Shown here: piece by piece, positions 30,078 to 43,168 of the stretch
How the letters are laid out: the number at the start of each line of letters is the position of its first letter
How positions within the stretch are numbered: position 1 is the stretch's first letter
Assembly: GCA_963920575.1 (NCBI GenBank)
Contig: OY986968.1
Coordinates: 8,611,485-8,675,484 of the forward strand
DNA length: 64,000 bases
Direction: 5' to 3'
From: Narthecium ossifragum
Taxonomy: Eukaryota > Streptophyta > Magnoliopsida > Dioscoreales > Nartheciaceae
Translations under genes and position numbers: made by a program
The notes under the pieces: generated by a model
The model's database searches: none
The model's input: only the letters and a program-made list of their open reading frames with translations
Told to the model about the DNA's origin: nothing

Positions 30078-33000
30078 ATGAATTTTCTGTCGTTTGAGAG
30101 CTCATCGGGATCATCAGAAGAGGATGATATAATTATCTGGGCAGTTCTTCACAGTCTTAAATATTCTTCGAAGAGGGCAGCTCCGGTGTCACGCCGCGCT
30201 AGGCCTTTCACGGGACATCAACTACTCAATGAGATCCTAACAGGCCATGAAATTAGATGTCCGGAAATGTTTAGAATGTCAAAAATAGTGTTTGACAGCT
30301 TGTGTGATGCGTTGGAGGCAAAGGGTTTGATTAAAGACACAAAGCACACTACAAGCCAAGAGCAACTTGCAGCTTTTCTTCATGGGATTGGATCTGAAGT
30401 TTTAGTTGAGAAATTTCGACATTCTGCAGAAATAATAAGTCGTCAATTCAATCATGTATTGAAGGGTGTTGAACAATTGAGATCCGAATACATGCAACCC
30501 CCTAGCGATAATGTCTCCGTCCATCTCATATTTGAGGGGAGTTCACCTTGGAGCACATTCAAGGTATTTAACTATATTCTGCACCGGACTACTTTTTGTC
30601 ATGCACTTTTGCTTCAAGGCCTGAATGCTATAACTTTATGGTGTCGATTTTCTGGACTAATCAAGGTCCAGGATTTACTGGACTTTATAGAGACAATTCA
30701 ATTTTTTTTTTGTCTTTGACTTTTCAGTCACTCTATAACATGACTTGGAGCATAGGACACCAATTGGCATTTCATGCAAAATTGGCACTCTTATCGAGTT
30801 AGTGATACAGCACATATGCTGATACTCAAAGCGAGCTTAACTGAAATTTATTTTGATAATAGCCCTTCTAGCTCTAGGATATGTACAGGCAAATCCAAAC
30901 AATTTTTGATAATTCTTAGAATTTTTCATTCCAAAGTTTCTGCTAATGATATTTAATGATCTTGCTGGTGATTATCAAGAACATCTGGTCCACTCTTGTT
31001 AAATCAAAACACAGCTTTCATTCTTCCAGTGAAAGTTCATGGTATCCACCTTTGTTTATTGATAGTCAAATGCCATGCTGTGACCTTTGTGTCCTTTATG
31101 CTGTTCTGAATAAGGCAACTACCTTGCCCAGCTTGAGTGCTTAGTGCTTCGCTCTAAGGCTCAGGTGGTTCCATGGAGAATCACACATGCGAGAAAATTC
31201 TAGTACAAAAATGATCAAAAATTTCGGTTAATTTGTCTTGAGATTTCACAAAGCATTGATGTTATGTGACTATGTAAGTATTAAAAAATCCATTTCTTAG
31301 AAGCATTTAATGTTTTTTACTTCTTCATTTCCATTTTGAATACTTTATCTATGGTGCTTTCTTTTTGGTATCTTATTTGGCATTTTGGGACCAGATTGGT
31401 ATGTAAAACATTTCACACAATTGTTGTTAACCCATAGTAAGTAATAAGCACAAACCATTCAATTTTGTTTTGGTGTGTCTACTTTGATATTCACTTTTAG
31501 GTTTACACATTACTCATGAATGGAGTACTTGATAGTTTTAGATTTTCATTACTAAAATTCGTAACTGAGAGGCTTTTTTGGGACAATAAAGGCAACAGAC
31601 CTCCATTATATTATACTTCCAGTAATCGAAACATAGGAATCATACTAGGACCATGGTACTCATTTTATGAGATTAATAACCTGCTTTTGAGCTTCATGGT
31701 CTTCTCAACTTTGTGCAAACTTTTAAACTTTTAGCTTTTTGGATTTGATATTTTCATTATTCAGAAATTCAGTTTTTATTTAACATTTCTAAAATCCTAT
31801 CCTCATTAGTGCCTCTGCTGCATATGCGGAGATCATCTCGAGTAGTCTTCTATAACCTTGGTTTCGATTGTCGTCACTCCTGTCTTTAATTAAGCATGCA
31901 ACCTTTATTTGACATTTCATGTAGGATGGGATTTCTTGGTTAGAGAGTCAAGTAAAGTTCAACCTTATGTATCATTCTGGCAACAATTTTTACAGGGGCT
32001 TGAGCAGAGATTTTATGTCTATGCTTTAGAAAATATCAGCAGTAAACCATGACATGATGCATTATTGTTTGGCATGTGATCTATGAGCTTTTTAGTGAGT
32101 TTCGGTTCCATTTTCGTCATGTTAATAACCTAACCTATAGCATTACATATTGGAGCTTCGTGGTTGTAATGACCTTTAGGCATCGACATCGTTCTAGCAC
32201 ACTGTTGTCAGCATTGGCCTTATCTTCTGCAGTCTGTCTCGGGATTTTATGGTTCTGCTATTATACTGTTTGTCTTTATGTTGCATTTGTCATACTTATA
32301 TCACTTTTCCTTGATTTTAAGTCCCGAACCTATTGTCATAGGAGACCTTCAATCCTTCCTTTCTTGACTGTATTGCCATTGTGGTCAGTGGTCACTCGTG
32401 TATAGATCAATCTGGTTGTTGATCATCCCGCACTTACTGTTCATCCATGAATTCTTGCTAGTTGTAATCTTTTTAGCTATTTTTGTCATACTGTTCATCA
32501 TATCTCGAAGTTTACTATATTTTCTCCGCCAATCAATTTTTGGTTTGTAGTTGCATACTCTGCATGGCCACATAGCAGAGGACGGTATGTAAGAGTTATA
32601 GATACAAGGGGTTTTGTTAATATGAATCAGTCATTCTAGTTTTACTTTCCAAGTATTGGTGGCATCATTTTTCCTGTGAAACAGCAGTCCATTATGTTGT
32701 GGGGGAGCTTTAGGGAATCTTTGTCCTTGTTAATTTTTAAGCTCATTAGCTGCTAACTGACTCACAAAATCTGCAAGTGTTCAAGGTTTTTCATGTCAAA
32801 CCCATAGGATGGGAGTAGTTTGCAAAAATTCCTTAGTAACTAGTGTAATACCTAAGCTTAATTGAATTGGCTTGTCATCATTTATAGCATGTTAAAAACA
32901 TCTGATAAGCAAACTTATGTGGGCGAATTCATGTGCATTTATTGCTAATATTCAAGTTAAAATATATGCAATCCTTGGTCAAGTTCTTGCAATATCCGCA

Positions 33001-36000
33001 AACTTTATATGATTTCTCAGGGTAGTTGCACATGTAGGTAAGGAAGTTGAAGACATCTAGGTAACAATGGAGTGAATTTGATTAGCTTTGAGTCCAATTC
33101 GTAAATTCTTATGGCTGATTAGGACAATTTTGCATTTGGTTGGGAGATATTATTAGTCTAAATAAATTCACAAGTATCTAGTTTTGATAGACTATTTGTA
33201 TGACTTTAGTCTCCAACTATGACATTATGTCAAGTTTGTGAGCTAGGCAGCTTTCCTGTTTCTTTAATACATTGGGCCTTCTTCTAAAAACCTATGAATC
33301 TAATCCTTAAGTTAATAAAGTTGATTCCGCAATTAGTAAGAGTTTCGCATTTTCTCCTATCTTGTTCTGTCCTGTGAAAAAAGGACAGTGAAAAAGCATC
33401 TATCGCTGGAGATGTCTCAGGCAATGAATTAGGTGATGGGGAGTATTGCATTTAAGAGGAAATGCAAGTAATGATGATCCTGATCGCAAGGCCCAAAGGA
33501 TGAGGTTGAAAAAGTGGCTGATGGGCATGACATTGATGGGGAATTAATGGGTTTGCAATTATTTGATTGTTTACCAGAATAGTAAAAAGCTCGAGAGGTA
33601 TGCTCCTGCAATCTTGAAAGATAGGGAAGATAAGGGCTCTCGGGTTTTCTATGGTAATGATTCAGTCTATGTATTCTTTAGACCTCATGAGCCCGTCACT
33701 GTGGGAGGGATGAGATGATCTGTGTTCTCCTAAATGATGATCAAGATAAGGAACTAAACAATCATAGCATCACGGCGCTCACAGTGGTTATCTGAGAATC
33801 ATATACATGTACCAAACAGGAAGGGTCGAATTGCAGATGATCTCTGAGCAGAGATGAGAGTCAAGTGAACTTAGAGGATATGATGATGCTGGAGAAGGAA
33901 AAATGGGTGTCTTCTGGAAAAGTGTTGCAGCAGAAAGTATGGCCAATCAAGTTCAAGCACCACAGGTAGAGATTAAGCATAACCTCGAGTTTGAGTTCTT
34001 CCAAAGAAGGGGACTGATGTAGGACAGGATGCGAAAGACACAGGAAAAAAAGGAGTCCAAACCATACTCAAGTTTGATAAGGAGGTTTTGAGTGTGATTA
34101 GCTTTGCCTCTAAATATGAGAAAATAATTGACTAGGAGGTTTGGGTTTGACTATGAGATCTTATGTTATACCTGAAGAGGCTGATGAGTTGTTAGTTTTG
34201 ATCAGGCTTTCTTCAAGATTCATGTCAGCTCTGATATTTAGCCGGATGTTTGAACTAAGCAGCTTTCCTAGTTCCTTATTCAGTCAAGTCTTCTTAGTAG
34301 TAGTGTTATCCTTGTATAAGTGTATAGATTAATTCTGAGCTGAGCACTGTTATCATTGTATAATATTTGAAGCTTTGCTCCTGTATTATCCTCTCTGATG
34401 CTTTCAGGAGTTACATCTATTAGGTCGATGTCTGGCATCTTTTCTCCATTTCCTCATGCCATCTAGCAACTGATAGGCAGCTGGTTGGACATGGCTAAAC
34501 TGCATGTAAATATTGCAATGCAGGAGAGCCTATGCCTGCATATTCTTGCCGTTTAGACTAGTTGACAAAACATTAGAGAAGGCGATCAGTTTGTGGGACA
34601 AGATGGGATGTGAGTTAGTGTCAGAAAGGTTAGATTAATCACTTTCTAGTTTCTAGTTCATGCACATAAATACATAAAGAATTTAAGGTTGTTACATGTC
34701 TGCTATTTCTGCCTCACTCTGTTGTGCATACGTCTTAGAGACCTATTATGATTATGTGTACTACCGATTGACCTAAAGGATAGGTAGATTTGCATGAAAA
34801 GCAATTAGAAGTGCAATCTATTTTTGAAGCTACTCTGAATGATAGGATTCGGAGTACCTATAGGATCTGACCAAGTAATATGTAATGTAAGATAATGAAG
34901 CACAATCCTGAAATAGGAGCATGATAGCATTGTCTCATATTCATGAATTTTTTTCTAATCATTCTGTTGCAGCTAGCAGTTTCTCGCTATCAGGCTCATC
35001 TGTGGAATAAATTATTGGGGATTTAAGTGACAGATCAAGATTTGCTAGAAATAGTCCCAACAGTAACAAACCACTAAGCTTGCTTTGTTAACGTCCCTCA
35101 TGGGTATTACTTTTTGGGTTGTACTGGATGTATTGCTTGAGCAACTTATTTGAACCACGCCAACAGTTATTTGTTGCACGTAGTTCTTAAATTGGACTAG
35201 TAGCAGAAGTCATCAGGACAAGCTCTGTCCAGGTCATGCCTTATTGAAGGTCTCTAAGTTAACATTGCAGTCCCATTTTAGTTTAAGAACTAAGGTGCTA
35301 TGGATGGCTTGATCAACCCAGGTGATGTAAGCTGCATAGTCAATCATATGGAGGGTGATATTTTGCATCATTCCACTCATTTGTGAATTGCATGTCAGCT
35401 ATCTGCATGGTTATGGAGTGTGTTCAGTCAGGAAGGATGCTAGCTGCACATGATTTTCCTCATTCATGCGAATGCAAGATTAAAAGAAGCTAACAACCAG
35501 TTCAGTTTTGTATTGTTCATGTTCTCATTTTTGTGCTTTTTTAATGTGTGGGGACATCCTTTTTGCATCTGGTAGGACTGATAAACATGTTAATCGAAAA
35601 CATATTTGCATCATGATTGCTGGTTTTTCACGATTAATGAAGACACTGCAAAATTTCTGCCAACTGTTCTTAGTTTCCAAGAATACTGGAACTAAGAGAG
35701 CTGATATTTGAAGCTAACTCATTATTTTGATAATGGCTTGGATCACAGATGGAGGATTATAGCAATTGTGACCTGGATGCATTAATTAAGATTGCTTGTG
35801 TGACAGTTCTGGAGGTAGTAATTGTGTACCTCGGGTCAAGAAAATCTTCAAGTAGGAGAGTTAAAAGAAAAACATCATCTGGTCAAGCTGTGAATATGTT
35901 CAACACCACTGGTGAGAGTTCCACTGATGATGAGAGTTCCGCTGATGATGAGAGTTCCGCTGCCGATGTGAGTTCCACTGATGATGAGAGTTCCGCTGAT

Positions 36001-36435
36001 GATGAGAGTTCTGCTGCCGATGAGAGTTCCACTGATGATGAGAGTTCCACTTTCGATGAGAGTTCTTATGGTACACCAAATACTGCTGATCAGAGTTCGT
36101 CACAGGCTTCAACCGCAAGGTCCAGACGCAGACACAGACCTGGTAAAAGGGGCGGGGATGCCCGAGCAGAAAGAGCTAAGATGTTATTATCCAAAACTTC
36201 TAAATTGAAAAAGGTAATATTGGATGGCGCCAAACAGAAATTCGCCAATGAATTGCGTGCGGGGTTGATGAAGTTGAAGAATCATGGTGTGACGATTCGC
36301 ATGAAAGCATACAAGTATCTTATGCAGCATGAGGCTGAAGCCAGGGATTTCATGGCCAAAGGATCTGAGCTTCGTGATGCATGGATGTCTGAGTTTGCCT
36401 TTAATGCGACTGTCGCAGCACCCTCCGTTGACTAG
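30078..36435 (+). CDS. HARBI1-like DUF8040 protein lacking the nuclease domain
   Basis: My model joins 30,078-30,563 and 35,749-36,435. The donor AAG/GTATTT and acceptor ATCACAG/ATG are both in phase 0, giving 390 residues. Residues about 55-145 resemble DUF8040, the N-terminal domain of plant PIF/Harbinger transposase-derived proteins (FRMSKIVFDSLCDALEAKGL, EQLAAFLHGIG). The DDE nuclease part that should follow is absent. Exon 2 adds an acidic Ser/Asp repeat (units like ESSTDD and ESSADD), a basic stretch (RSRRRHRPGKRGG) and a helical C-terminus. It could be a domesticated DNA-binding or partner protein. The intron is 5.2 kb. Exon 2 begins with ATG, so a separate short transcript cannot be excluded. 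Confidence 0.6.
30564..33384 (+). other. Large intron, left part
   Basis: AT-rich intronic sequence. Short open frames occur but none has a recognisable domain or codon pattern. Confidence 0.4.
33385..33690 (+). pseudogene. SIN3-like gene fragment in the intron
   Basis: In shifting frames on the plus strand I read SEKASIAGDVSGNELGDGEY, then DEVEKVADGHDIDGE, then APAILKDREDKGSRVFYGND followed by SVYVFFR. The order and the RVFYGNDSxYVxFR motif match the region before the C-terminal domain of plant SIN3-like co-repressors. There are stops (TAA near 33,451) and at least two frameshifts. It is probably a processed or captured fragment, with no function of its own. The sequence to about 34,140 may continue it but I cannot align it. 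Confidence 0.55.
33691..35748 (+). other. Large intron, right part
   Basis: No gene recognised. It ends at the acceptor before exon 2 at 35,749. Confidence 0.4.
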
Positions 36436-37220
36436 ATACAAAATGGATGACATTTGAATCTTTGCTATGACCCCACTTTTTTAATATGGCAAAGGATTGT
36501 GGTTTATGGGTAGAACCTATGGCATGGCATTTTACTGGTCTTTATGCTTTTAGACATTTGTGTAACCAAGAACCATGCTGGGCATGGGTGGAACCTATGG
36601 CATTTTGTTTGAGCAGGCAGGCAGCTATATTGTGATGGCAAGTTTTTTGGTTACAGTTTCCTTGGTAGTTTTTGAACTTATTTACAATTAAAATTGGGTG
36701 CTTTAAGTGAGTCATGCTCAACAATGGTTGTACTTACAGGATGGTCTGAACATTTATGAACTCAACCGGGGGATGACAATTTGAGTGGCATCTAGATGCA
36801 TGCCATGGGAAAGTGCAATTTTAGTTAATTTTTGCTGCTTTATTGGAACAAATATAGGTCAATGTTACTAAAAATCAAAAGCTTCATGTGCAGAAAATTT
36901 TGCTGTGCATGGAGTCTATTTTCTTAGGACGAATCCCTCATTTCCATGGAAGCCACTGTTAATTTGCTTGAAAATTAGTTTCTAGAAGACATTTTTAATT
37001 CATGTTTGTCCGTATTAATGACTGTCATGCTTCACAAGTAACGAACCCAAAGAAGCACTCATAATAATTTGGGGGAAGGGGCTCCAGCACCATATATAGG
37101 ACTTATCCCGTTAAAAAAACACCCAGCATAAGATCTGGGGGCTTAACACCATCTACCACATCAAAAGACCCCTATACCTCCATTCAAATCCCCCCTAATC
37201 CCCTATACCCAGCATAAGAT
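36436..37220. other. 3' region of HARBI1-like gene and intergenic DNA
   Basis: Nothing beyond probable 3' untranslated sequence. CCCAGCATAAGAT occurs twice (about 37,122 and 37,207). Confidence 0.35.
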
Positions 37221-37620
37221 GCAGCAATGCTACGATGGACTAAAAGATAAAAGAGAAAAGAGAATTCTGGAATGCAATCGTCAAAAAATAGTGGACTAGA
37301 TCACCAAAAAGAGAAAAGAGAAAAGAGAATTCTGGAATTCTGGAATGCAACCGTCAAAAAATAGTGGACTAGATCACCAAAAAGAGAAAAGAGAAAAGAG
37401 AAAAGGGAATGCTGATGCAGCGATGCTACGATGCTACGTTGGACTAAAAGATAAAAAAGAAAAGAAGAAATAGAATTTTGGAATGCAATTGTCAAAAAAT
37501 AGTGGACTAGATCACCAAAAAGAGAAAAGAGAAAAGAGAAAAGAGAATTCTGGAATGCACTTGAATGCAACCATGAGAAAATGGTGGACTAGAACACTAA
37601 AAAGAGAAAAAAGAAAAAAG
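37221..37620. repeat. A/G-rich tandem repeat
   Basis: The phrase GTCAAAAAATAGTGGACTAG recurs at about 37,280, 37,353 and 37,491 (steps 73 and 138 bp), separated by AAAAGAGAAAAGAG-type runs and GAATTCTGGAATGCA. Open frames here (FLFSLFGDLVHYF) come from the repeat. Confidence 0.8.
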
Positions 37621-39060
37621 AATACTCAAAAAATTAATTAAATATTGGAACTATCGCATTTAAAAATTAATTAACTACAAATGCATTTAAAACTTGGCAC
37701 AGATTCAAAGGGAAAAAAAATTAAAAGTATTGGAACTATCACATTTTACTATACAAAATGCATTAATACTTGACTGATTTCATGACCACATTAATAGCAA
37801 GGGTTAGAAAAGTCTTAAAATTAAATATAACCACCTATAACTACCATAACTGATGAAAAATGGTGCTTAACCCTTAAAACTAATGACATGGGTGTACCCA
37901 TCAACAAGTTACACAAAAATAGTGTAACTTTTAATTATCTATAATAATTTCTGGGTGCTTATGCTTACAAGTAACGCACCCAACATTAATATGCAGCTTA
38001 TATGGATAAATAATTGGAATATCTGACGCCATTATGGAGCTGACCATCACTATATTCTATAAACTCCAAACTTTGTGCATCTCAGAGCAACTTTCCATTC
38101 AAAGCTGAATCCATCCTGGTTGATACGTACCATGTAAACAAATTACGCTTCCTAGTTCAGTGTTTCCATGCATGACCTGTTTATTTTCTATATATAAACG
38201 AGTATCCTTGCATAGCTTTTCATCATAAGCTACGTTGATGGTGGAACGTGTCCCTGCTGCTCCAACACATGAGGCCCAGAGTCTGATCCCAGAGGCTGCG
38301 AACAATGGCTCAACGAGGGGGACAGCTGAAGATCAGAAGTGGGAGACGAGACCGAGCCATCGGTCATCTAGGTTAGGTTGGCTTTCTTGTTCACCCATTT
38401 CACAGAGTTGATCATCTAGGTGGGGTTTCTTGTTCACCCACTTCGCAGAGCAGAGACCTTGACCTTACCGATGAATGGCTGCTAGAAATGTACATCGCAC
38501 CTCCGGCGGCTGGATGCTGCCAAATGCGCTAACAAGACATTCCACCGAGCAAGGAGCTGGGATCGATTTTCAGCACGTATTCTCCTTTCTGATCGGAGAA
38601 GAGGACCTCAGATGTAACACTTCATAAAAGCCAAGCTAGGAAGGATATAACATTTCGCCGTGCTTTCTTGTAGCTTGATGCAGTCTGATGTGGACCATGA
38701 GAATAGAGAAGATGTATGCAACTACTTTTGTATTTGATCAACTATCAGTAAAGGCATATATAAAAGAGTGGTTTCAACCCCTTCCATGCAGCAGTGAAAA
38801 ACTGTGATCTCTGTGTGAGTAGAAAGCACCTCTTAGTAAGTACTTCTTTGTTTTAATAGTTTAGTATTGTTCCAGATCGATTCCGTCTTCAGTAGAGCAA
38901 AAGCAATTAGGCTTAGTTACAACCAACCGTGCCTGCATTTAACAATGAGCAGTGAAGGCTGCATTAGAACAAATCTAAAAGAGCCTGAATAATTCTCAAA
39001 CCATTTTAATTGAGTAGTTTAGTTTCTAGCCATAATATCGAGTGACACTTTGATCGATCG
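37621..39060. other. Intergenic; possible LTR remnant near 38.7 kb
   Basis: No gene. Near 38,330-38,450 the phrase TTTCTTGTTCACCCA occurs twice about 48 bp apart. A TATA-like TATATAAAAGAG at about 38,757 followed by a short leader may be a worn LTR, weakly supported. Confidence 0.3.
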
Positions 39061-39061
39061 A

Positions 39062-39262
39062 ACTCTTCTATCAAAAAAATAAGCCTTCTATCCTGGCTTA
39101 GGTTGGATGAATTCGGAAGGCCTGAAGTTGATGAAGCACTGCAAACCCCACGATTCCATAAAAACCTATATAAACACAAATACATTATATAAAAGATTAA
39201 AACCCAAAACCTCATACAAGAGTTTATAAGCCTTAACCACTACACCACCACACTGATGGTGT
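39062..39262 (-). mobile_element. Probable tRNA-derived SINE
   Basis: The minus strand has an A-box-like GGTGTAGTGGTTAAGGC (39,246-39,230) and, 16 bases on, a B-box-like GGTTTTGGGTTTTAATC, then a body ending in a T run (TTATTTTTTTG), as in several plant SINEs. No clear target duplication was found. Confidence 0.45.
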
Positions 39263-42200
39263 CGTGACCGATCAATCTCAACAATAAAGACTCTACCAAC
39301 AGAGCAGTCAGGATTTCTTTCGAGAAAACACCATATGGATATCAAAATCCTGCATTTAGGACTAACTTCCAGTCCAATATCATCACATCAGGGGAGTGAT
39401 ACGCTGAACACATCAGGGGAGTGATACGCTGACAGAACCAAGCGACAGATAACTGTCAGACGCCGCATCCACATGCAGAGCATCGCCCAAACAAGAAACC
39501 AAACAGTACACTCCTATAATTTCAACAAAACAAGACTTCAAGTTTAAACTTGCCGAAGTTATTTAATGGCTACAGAAAAAAGTAGAGGAGCATGAAATAG
39601 TAGGATAACTTGACATTTTACTTTGTTCATCACTCAGTGGTGATTGGAATTCCTCCATACAAATGTACAACACATGTGGGGATCATACACCAGAAGACAG
39701 TGCCCCATATCAATTCAATATCTGACTTAGCAAGCCATACCGTGTAGGTCTAAAACCTTGCCCATAAAATACAGTAAATCTTTCAAATACAAATCTCAAT
39801 CATCTTTGAAGCAACGTGTCCTAAATAGCAACAAACTTTATTTTAGCTAATTTCAGATAAAACTGCGAAATGGTGTGGAAATCTCTTATTTTTCCCTCAT
39901 TAAGAAAAAAGAAAAAATTAAGCTTTAGTCATACCACCCATTAAAAGGTTTTCTATTTGTTTCTTAAACCGATGCCATTTGGCCACCATACAACAATGAT
40001 AAATCGCACAACGCCTTCAAACAACAACAAAAAGAAGGTTGTTTTAACACTACGAAAAACTGAGCGGCAATTGCAGTAAACTTATTCATTGATTGGCGAA
40101 GCTTTAACTCCAAATATTCTTCAATTATCATCAACCTAGTCAAAATCCTTTCTTTATGAAGTCCTAAGAGAAAAGATCATGACAGCTTTGCTCGTGGGAT
40201 AAAGGTTTGACAGTATATTAGGACGGTAAATTGCATATGGTACATTTAAGACCAAGGGTAGGTAGTGGAAGAATAATAGTGAATATAGTACATTTATTTA
40301 TTCATTAGCTCATTGCATAAAGAGGGCATGATACAGAATCGATAAATATGCGATAACATAAACTTGGTACGATGGCATCAAAATTATAGTTATCATCCAT
40401 GATATGTGGCCACCATATGTGTCCTCAAAGTATGTGTCAATTGTAAAAGTAGAAACATAATCAACGCAAGCAAGTAGGGGAACTAGCAAGATAGAGAATT
40501 AATGGAAGAAAAAGAAGAACAGAAGGAATAGAAAGACGCAAATCTGCAGTTGCAGTTGATATGCAAGTAAAACGAGTTGGGTTGTCTAAAGAACAGTTTA
40601 TATTTCAATAGTGTCCTACTTCCGAGATCCCATGAAAAAATTTGTTTGTTATAGAAAGAATTTATGAAGTATGAGATTTCCTACCATCTGGTTAGCCATC
40701 TTCGGAAATAGAGTCGAAGTTCAAGGAAACTTAAAAGGGAAATGTCCTTGAAATAATTGGGGCTAAATAACTAGGAGGTCACGAAGTGCATAGCATTAAC
40801 CTAGAATGGCAGAAACCAAAGTTCTCTTGGTGTTAATAGGCAACTTTGGGATGATACTGCATTTTGCTAGAATAGGTTAACTGTTTAAGAGTTGGATTCT
40901 GTTATTAGGTTTGACACTCTGTAAGCACCAGCGGATGCTAGGGCTTTAAGTTGGCTATTGCAAATACATTTAGCATTAAGTTTAGTAAAATTGCTATTGG
41001 CAGCTTTAATATTTGGTAGTTCTCATGTAAAATTGGCTCCAACAAACTTTTTGGAGTCAGCAGATCAATTTTGCACTAAAAGAGAGGGTGAAGGGGCTTT
41101 TTTGTAAATCTGGTTTCAGATTTATAAAAAAAAACCTAAGCGGTAACAATTTTAATTGCTCCAACTGAGCACATTTGTCAAAAACTTGTTCTACTAAAAT
41201 CAGTTAAGTAAACCTGGTGCAGCCAAAACAGTACCATAAATTCAAACAAATTTTCCAAGAAACTATTGATTTCATGGGCAAAGATAAAGATAATTATTTG
41301 CATGTACATACCAGTTGCATTCTTCTAGGAATACTGAGGCATATAACCAGCAATATACAGGAAAGCTTTTCAAATTGAGAATCACATGGTGACGAGGGCT
41401 TCCCCATATTTTCGTCTAGTTCATCTTTATTCTCCAAAAGATCCTGAATTTCCTTGGTTTCTTGTCCATATATTCGATTCATTTTACTGACTATTGTGTC
41501 CCAAACTCAAACAGTTTAGGATGCAGTAAAGCAAACCTTTTTCATAGCATAATAAATTTTATTGTGCTTCTCTAAAAGAACAATATTATAGTATCTATTC
41601 TAGTAGATCCCTTGCTAATCCTAGCTTAGGAAAGCTGATTCAGTCTAGTTTTTCTTCAAAGCCCAGATTTACACCAATTTAACATCGGTACAAGTTCTGA
41701 CCTGTTTGATCTACATGAAAAAAAAGGATAACAGTAAACCAACTATCAAACATTCACTCAATGCAGATTAAAAGTTGTTGGCATGTTCAAACAGCTTTAG
41801 TTTCAACTGCAAACCTGATGAGTTTGAAGCTAATTATCAAGCTGTGCACACAAAATATCTTAGACAAGGAGAAAATCCCTTTTGTAGCATATTCAGAGCC
41901 AGCATGACGAACAAAAATTCATGTTGTGACAAAAAAAGAGGCTTGTATCATTACAAAGCACGATTCTCCATTCTCCAAGCCTAATCCAAATGATGTATTA
42001 TAGCCAGTTGTTGAGAAGTTTTTTCTCTAAGAAGACATCGTTTTTTTTTTTTTTTATGAGATCAGTCAAATGGCTAAGTACTAATTACAATGGTCATCCA
42101 AAATATCAAGCCCATAGACCATAACAAATTGATCCCGAACTGGCGAAAAAAACGGGCAATACCATCCGCCCTAGCAATAGAGCTTTAAGCCATTGAACAT

Positions 42201-42542
42201 GGAGAATTCGAGTTTTTTGATCATCCACATCAATCAAGCAGCACATTAGCATAAAAGAAATGAGCTTATCAGTCTACATCAACGAGCTCAAGAGAAAAAT
42301 AATGCACCCCAGGAAAGCATTGCACACTACTCCAACCAAAATCAACCAAAAATAATCAAGCATTACTTTGTAAGCATGAATAGGATAGATAACCTGGACC
42401 ATCCAAATTTCCCCAAGGGTACTAATTTTGACTTGTTGCAACATCAGATCCCAATGAAAAGAACAAACACTCATTCTCAACCACATCCTATAGTCTAATG
42501 GGAGATCAAAGCAGCACGGATAAGGGATAAGATCTCACATCG
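39263..42542. other. Intergenic, no gene recognised
   Basis: AT-rich. A 25-bp phrase ACATCAGGGGAGTGATACGCTGA is repeated in tandem at about 39,386-39,432. The part next to 42,542 is probably 3' untranslated DNA of the OSTC-like gene. Confidence 0.4.
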
Positions 42543-43115
42543 CTAGTAGAGGTAAGCGGGGATCTTGATGCGGATGAAGAGCATGGCCATGACATAGGAA
42601 ATGACGACGGCGGAGATGCCGAATGCCGTGAAGGAGACGCGGACGCTGCGGGGGCGGTTCCGGTCGAGGGCGAGGTCCATAAGGATGATCCCAATCCCTC
42701 CAAGCACGAACATGAACCCAGAGGAGAGCCCCTCAATGATGTACTGCCCGTTGACACGGCCGGGCATGAAGACAACCGGCTTCACCGCCCCAGTGACGCT
42801 GTCCTGGGTGCTCCCGATGCCCGGGGGCTCCACGATCACATCGTAGACCAGGCCGGAGACCACGGCGAAGTAGGTCAGCAAGACGAGGGAGAGCACCGTG
42901 GTGGCAGAGGGGAGGGCTATGTTAGAGGGGAGCTTCAGACGGGTGCGAGGGGGACGGAGGAAGCTGTAAGGGAGGAGGCGGAGGGTAAAGAGGAAAGGGT
43001 CGTAGGATGCGGTGGCGTCGGAAGACGGCGCGGCCGTCCCCCCGGCGGCGCCGCTGGCGGTGGGGTTGTCGGAGGGTCTCGAGCGCATTTGGCTTTTCCG
43101 GTCCATCTCCGGCAC
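42543..43115 (-). CDS. Oligosaccharyltransferase subunit OSTC-like
   Basis: An intronless 190-residue protein. Residues about 50-190 match the OSTC/DC2 family throughout: LRPPRTRLKLPSNIALPSA, YDVIVEPPGIGS (91-102), GRVNGQYIIEGLSSGFMF and the end IRIKIPAYLY. Three membrane segments lie at about 72-93, 128-149 and 160-182. OSTC is a small subunit of the ER oligosaccharyltransferase that adds N-glycans to nascent proteins and helps dock the enzyme on the translocon. The N-terminal 45 residues are a Ser/Ala-rich extension beyond the usual length of about 150; a start at M4 is possible. Confidence 0.9.
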   Translation of the reverse strand: MPEMDRKSQMRSRPSDNPTASGAAGGTAAPSSDATASYDPFLFTLRLLPYSFLRPPRTRLKLPSNIALPSATTVLSLVLLTYFAVVSGLVYDVIVEPPGIGSTQDSVTGAVKPVVFMPGRVNGQYIIEGLSSGFMFVLGGIGIILMDLALDRNRPRSVRVSFTAFGISAVVISYVMAMLFIRIKIPAYLY

Positions 43116-43160
43116 TCCCTTCGGATCTGTGTTCCTACGCTGCTTTCGGTGGAAAAGAAT

Positions 43161-43168
43161 AGGGTTTA
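43161..43168 (-). promoter_or_regulatory. Telo-box in OSTC-like upstream region
   Basis: AAACCCTA on the minus strand, 46 bases before the ATG. This motif is common near the start of plant genes for protein synthesis. The role here is inferred. Confidence 0.4.

Noticed and set aside
37221..37620. Regularly spaced repeats as a CRISPR-like array
   Set aside because: Spacers are not unique and the repeats are degenerate A/G-rich units in plant nuclear DNA.
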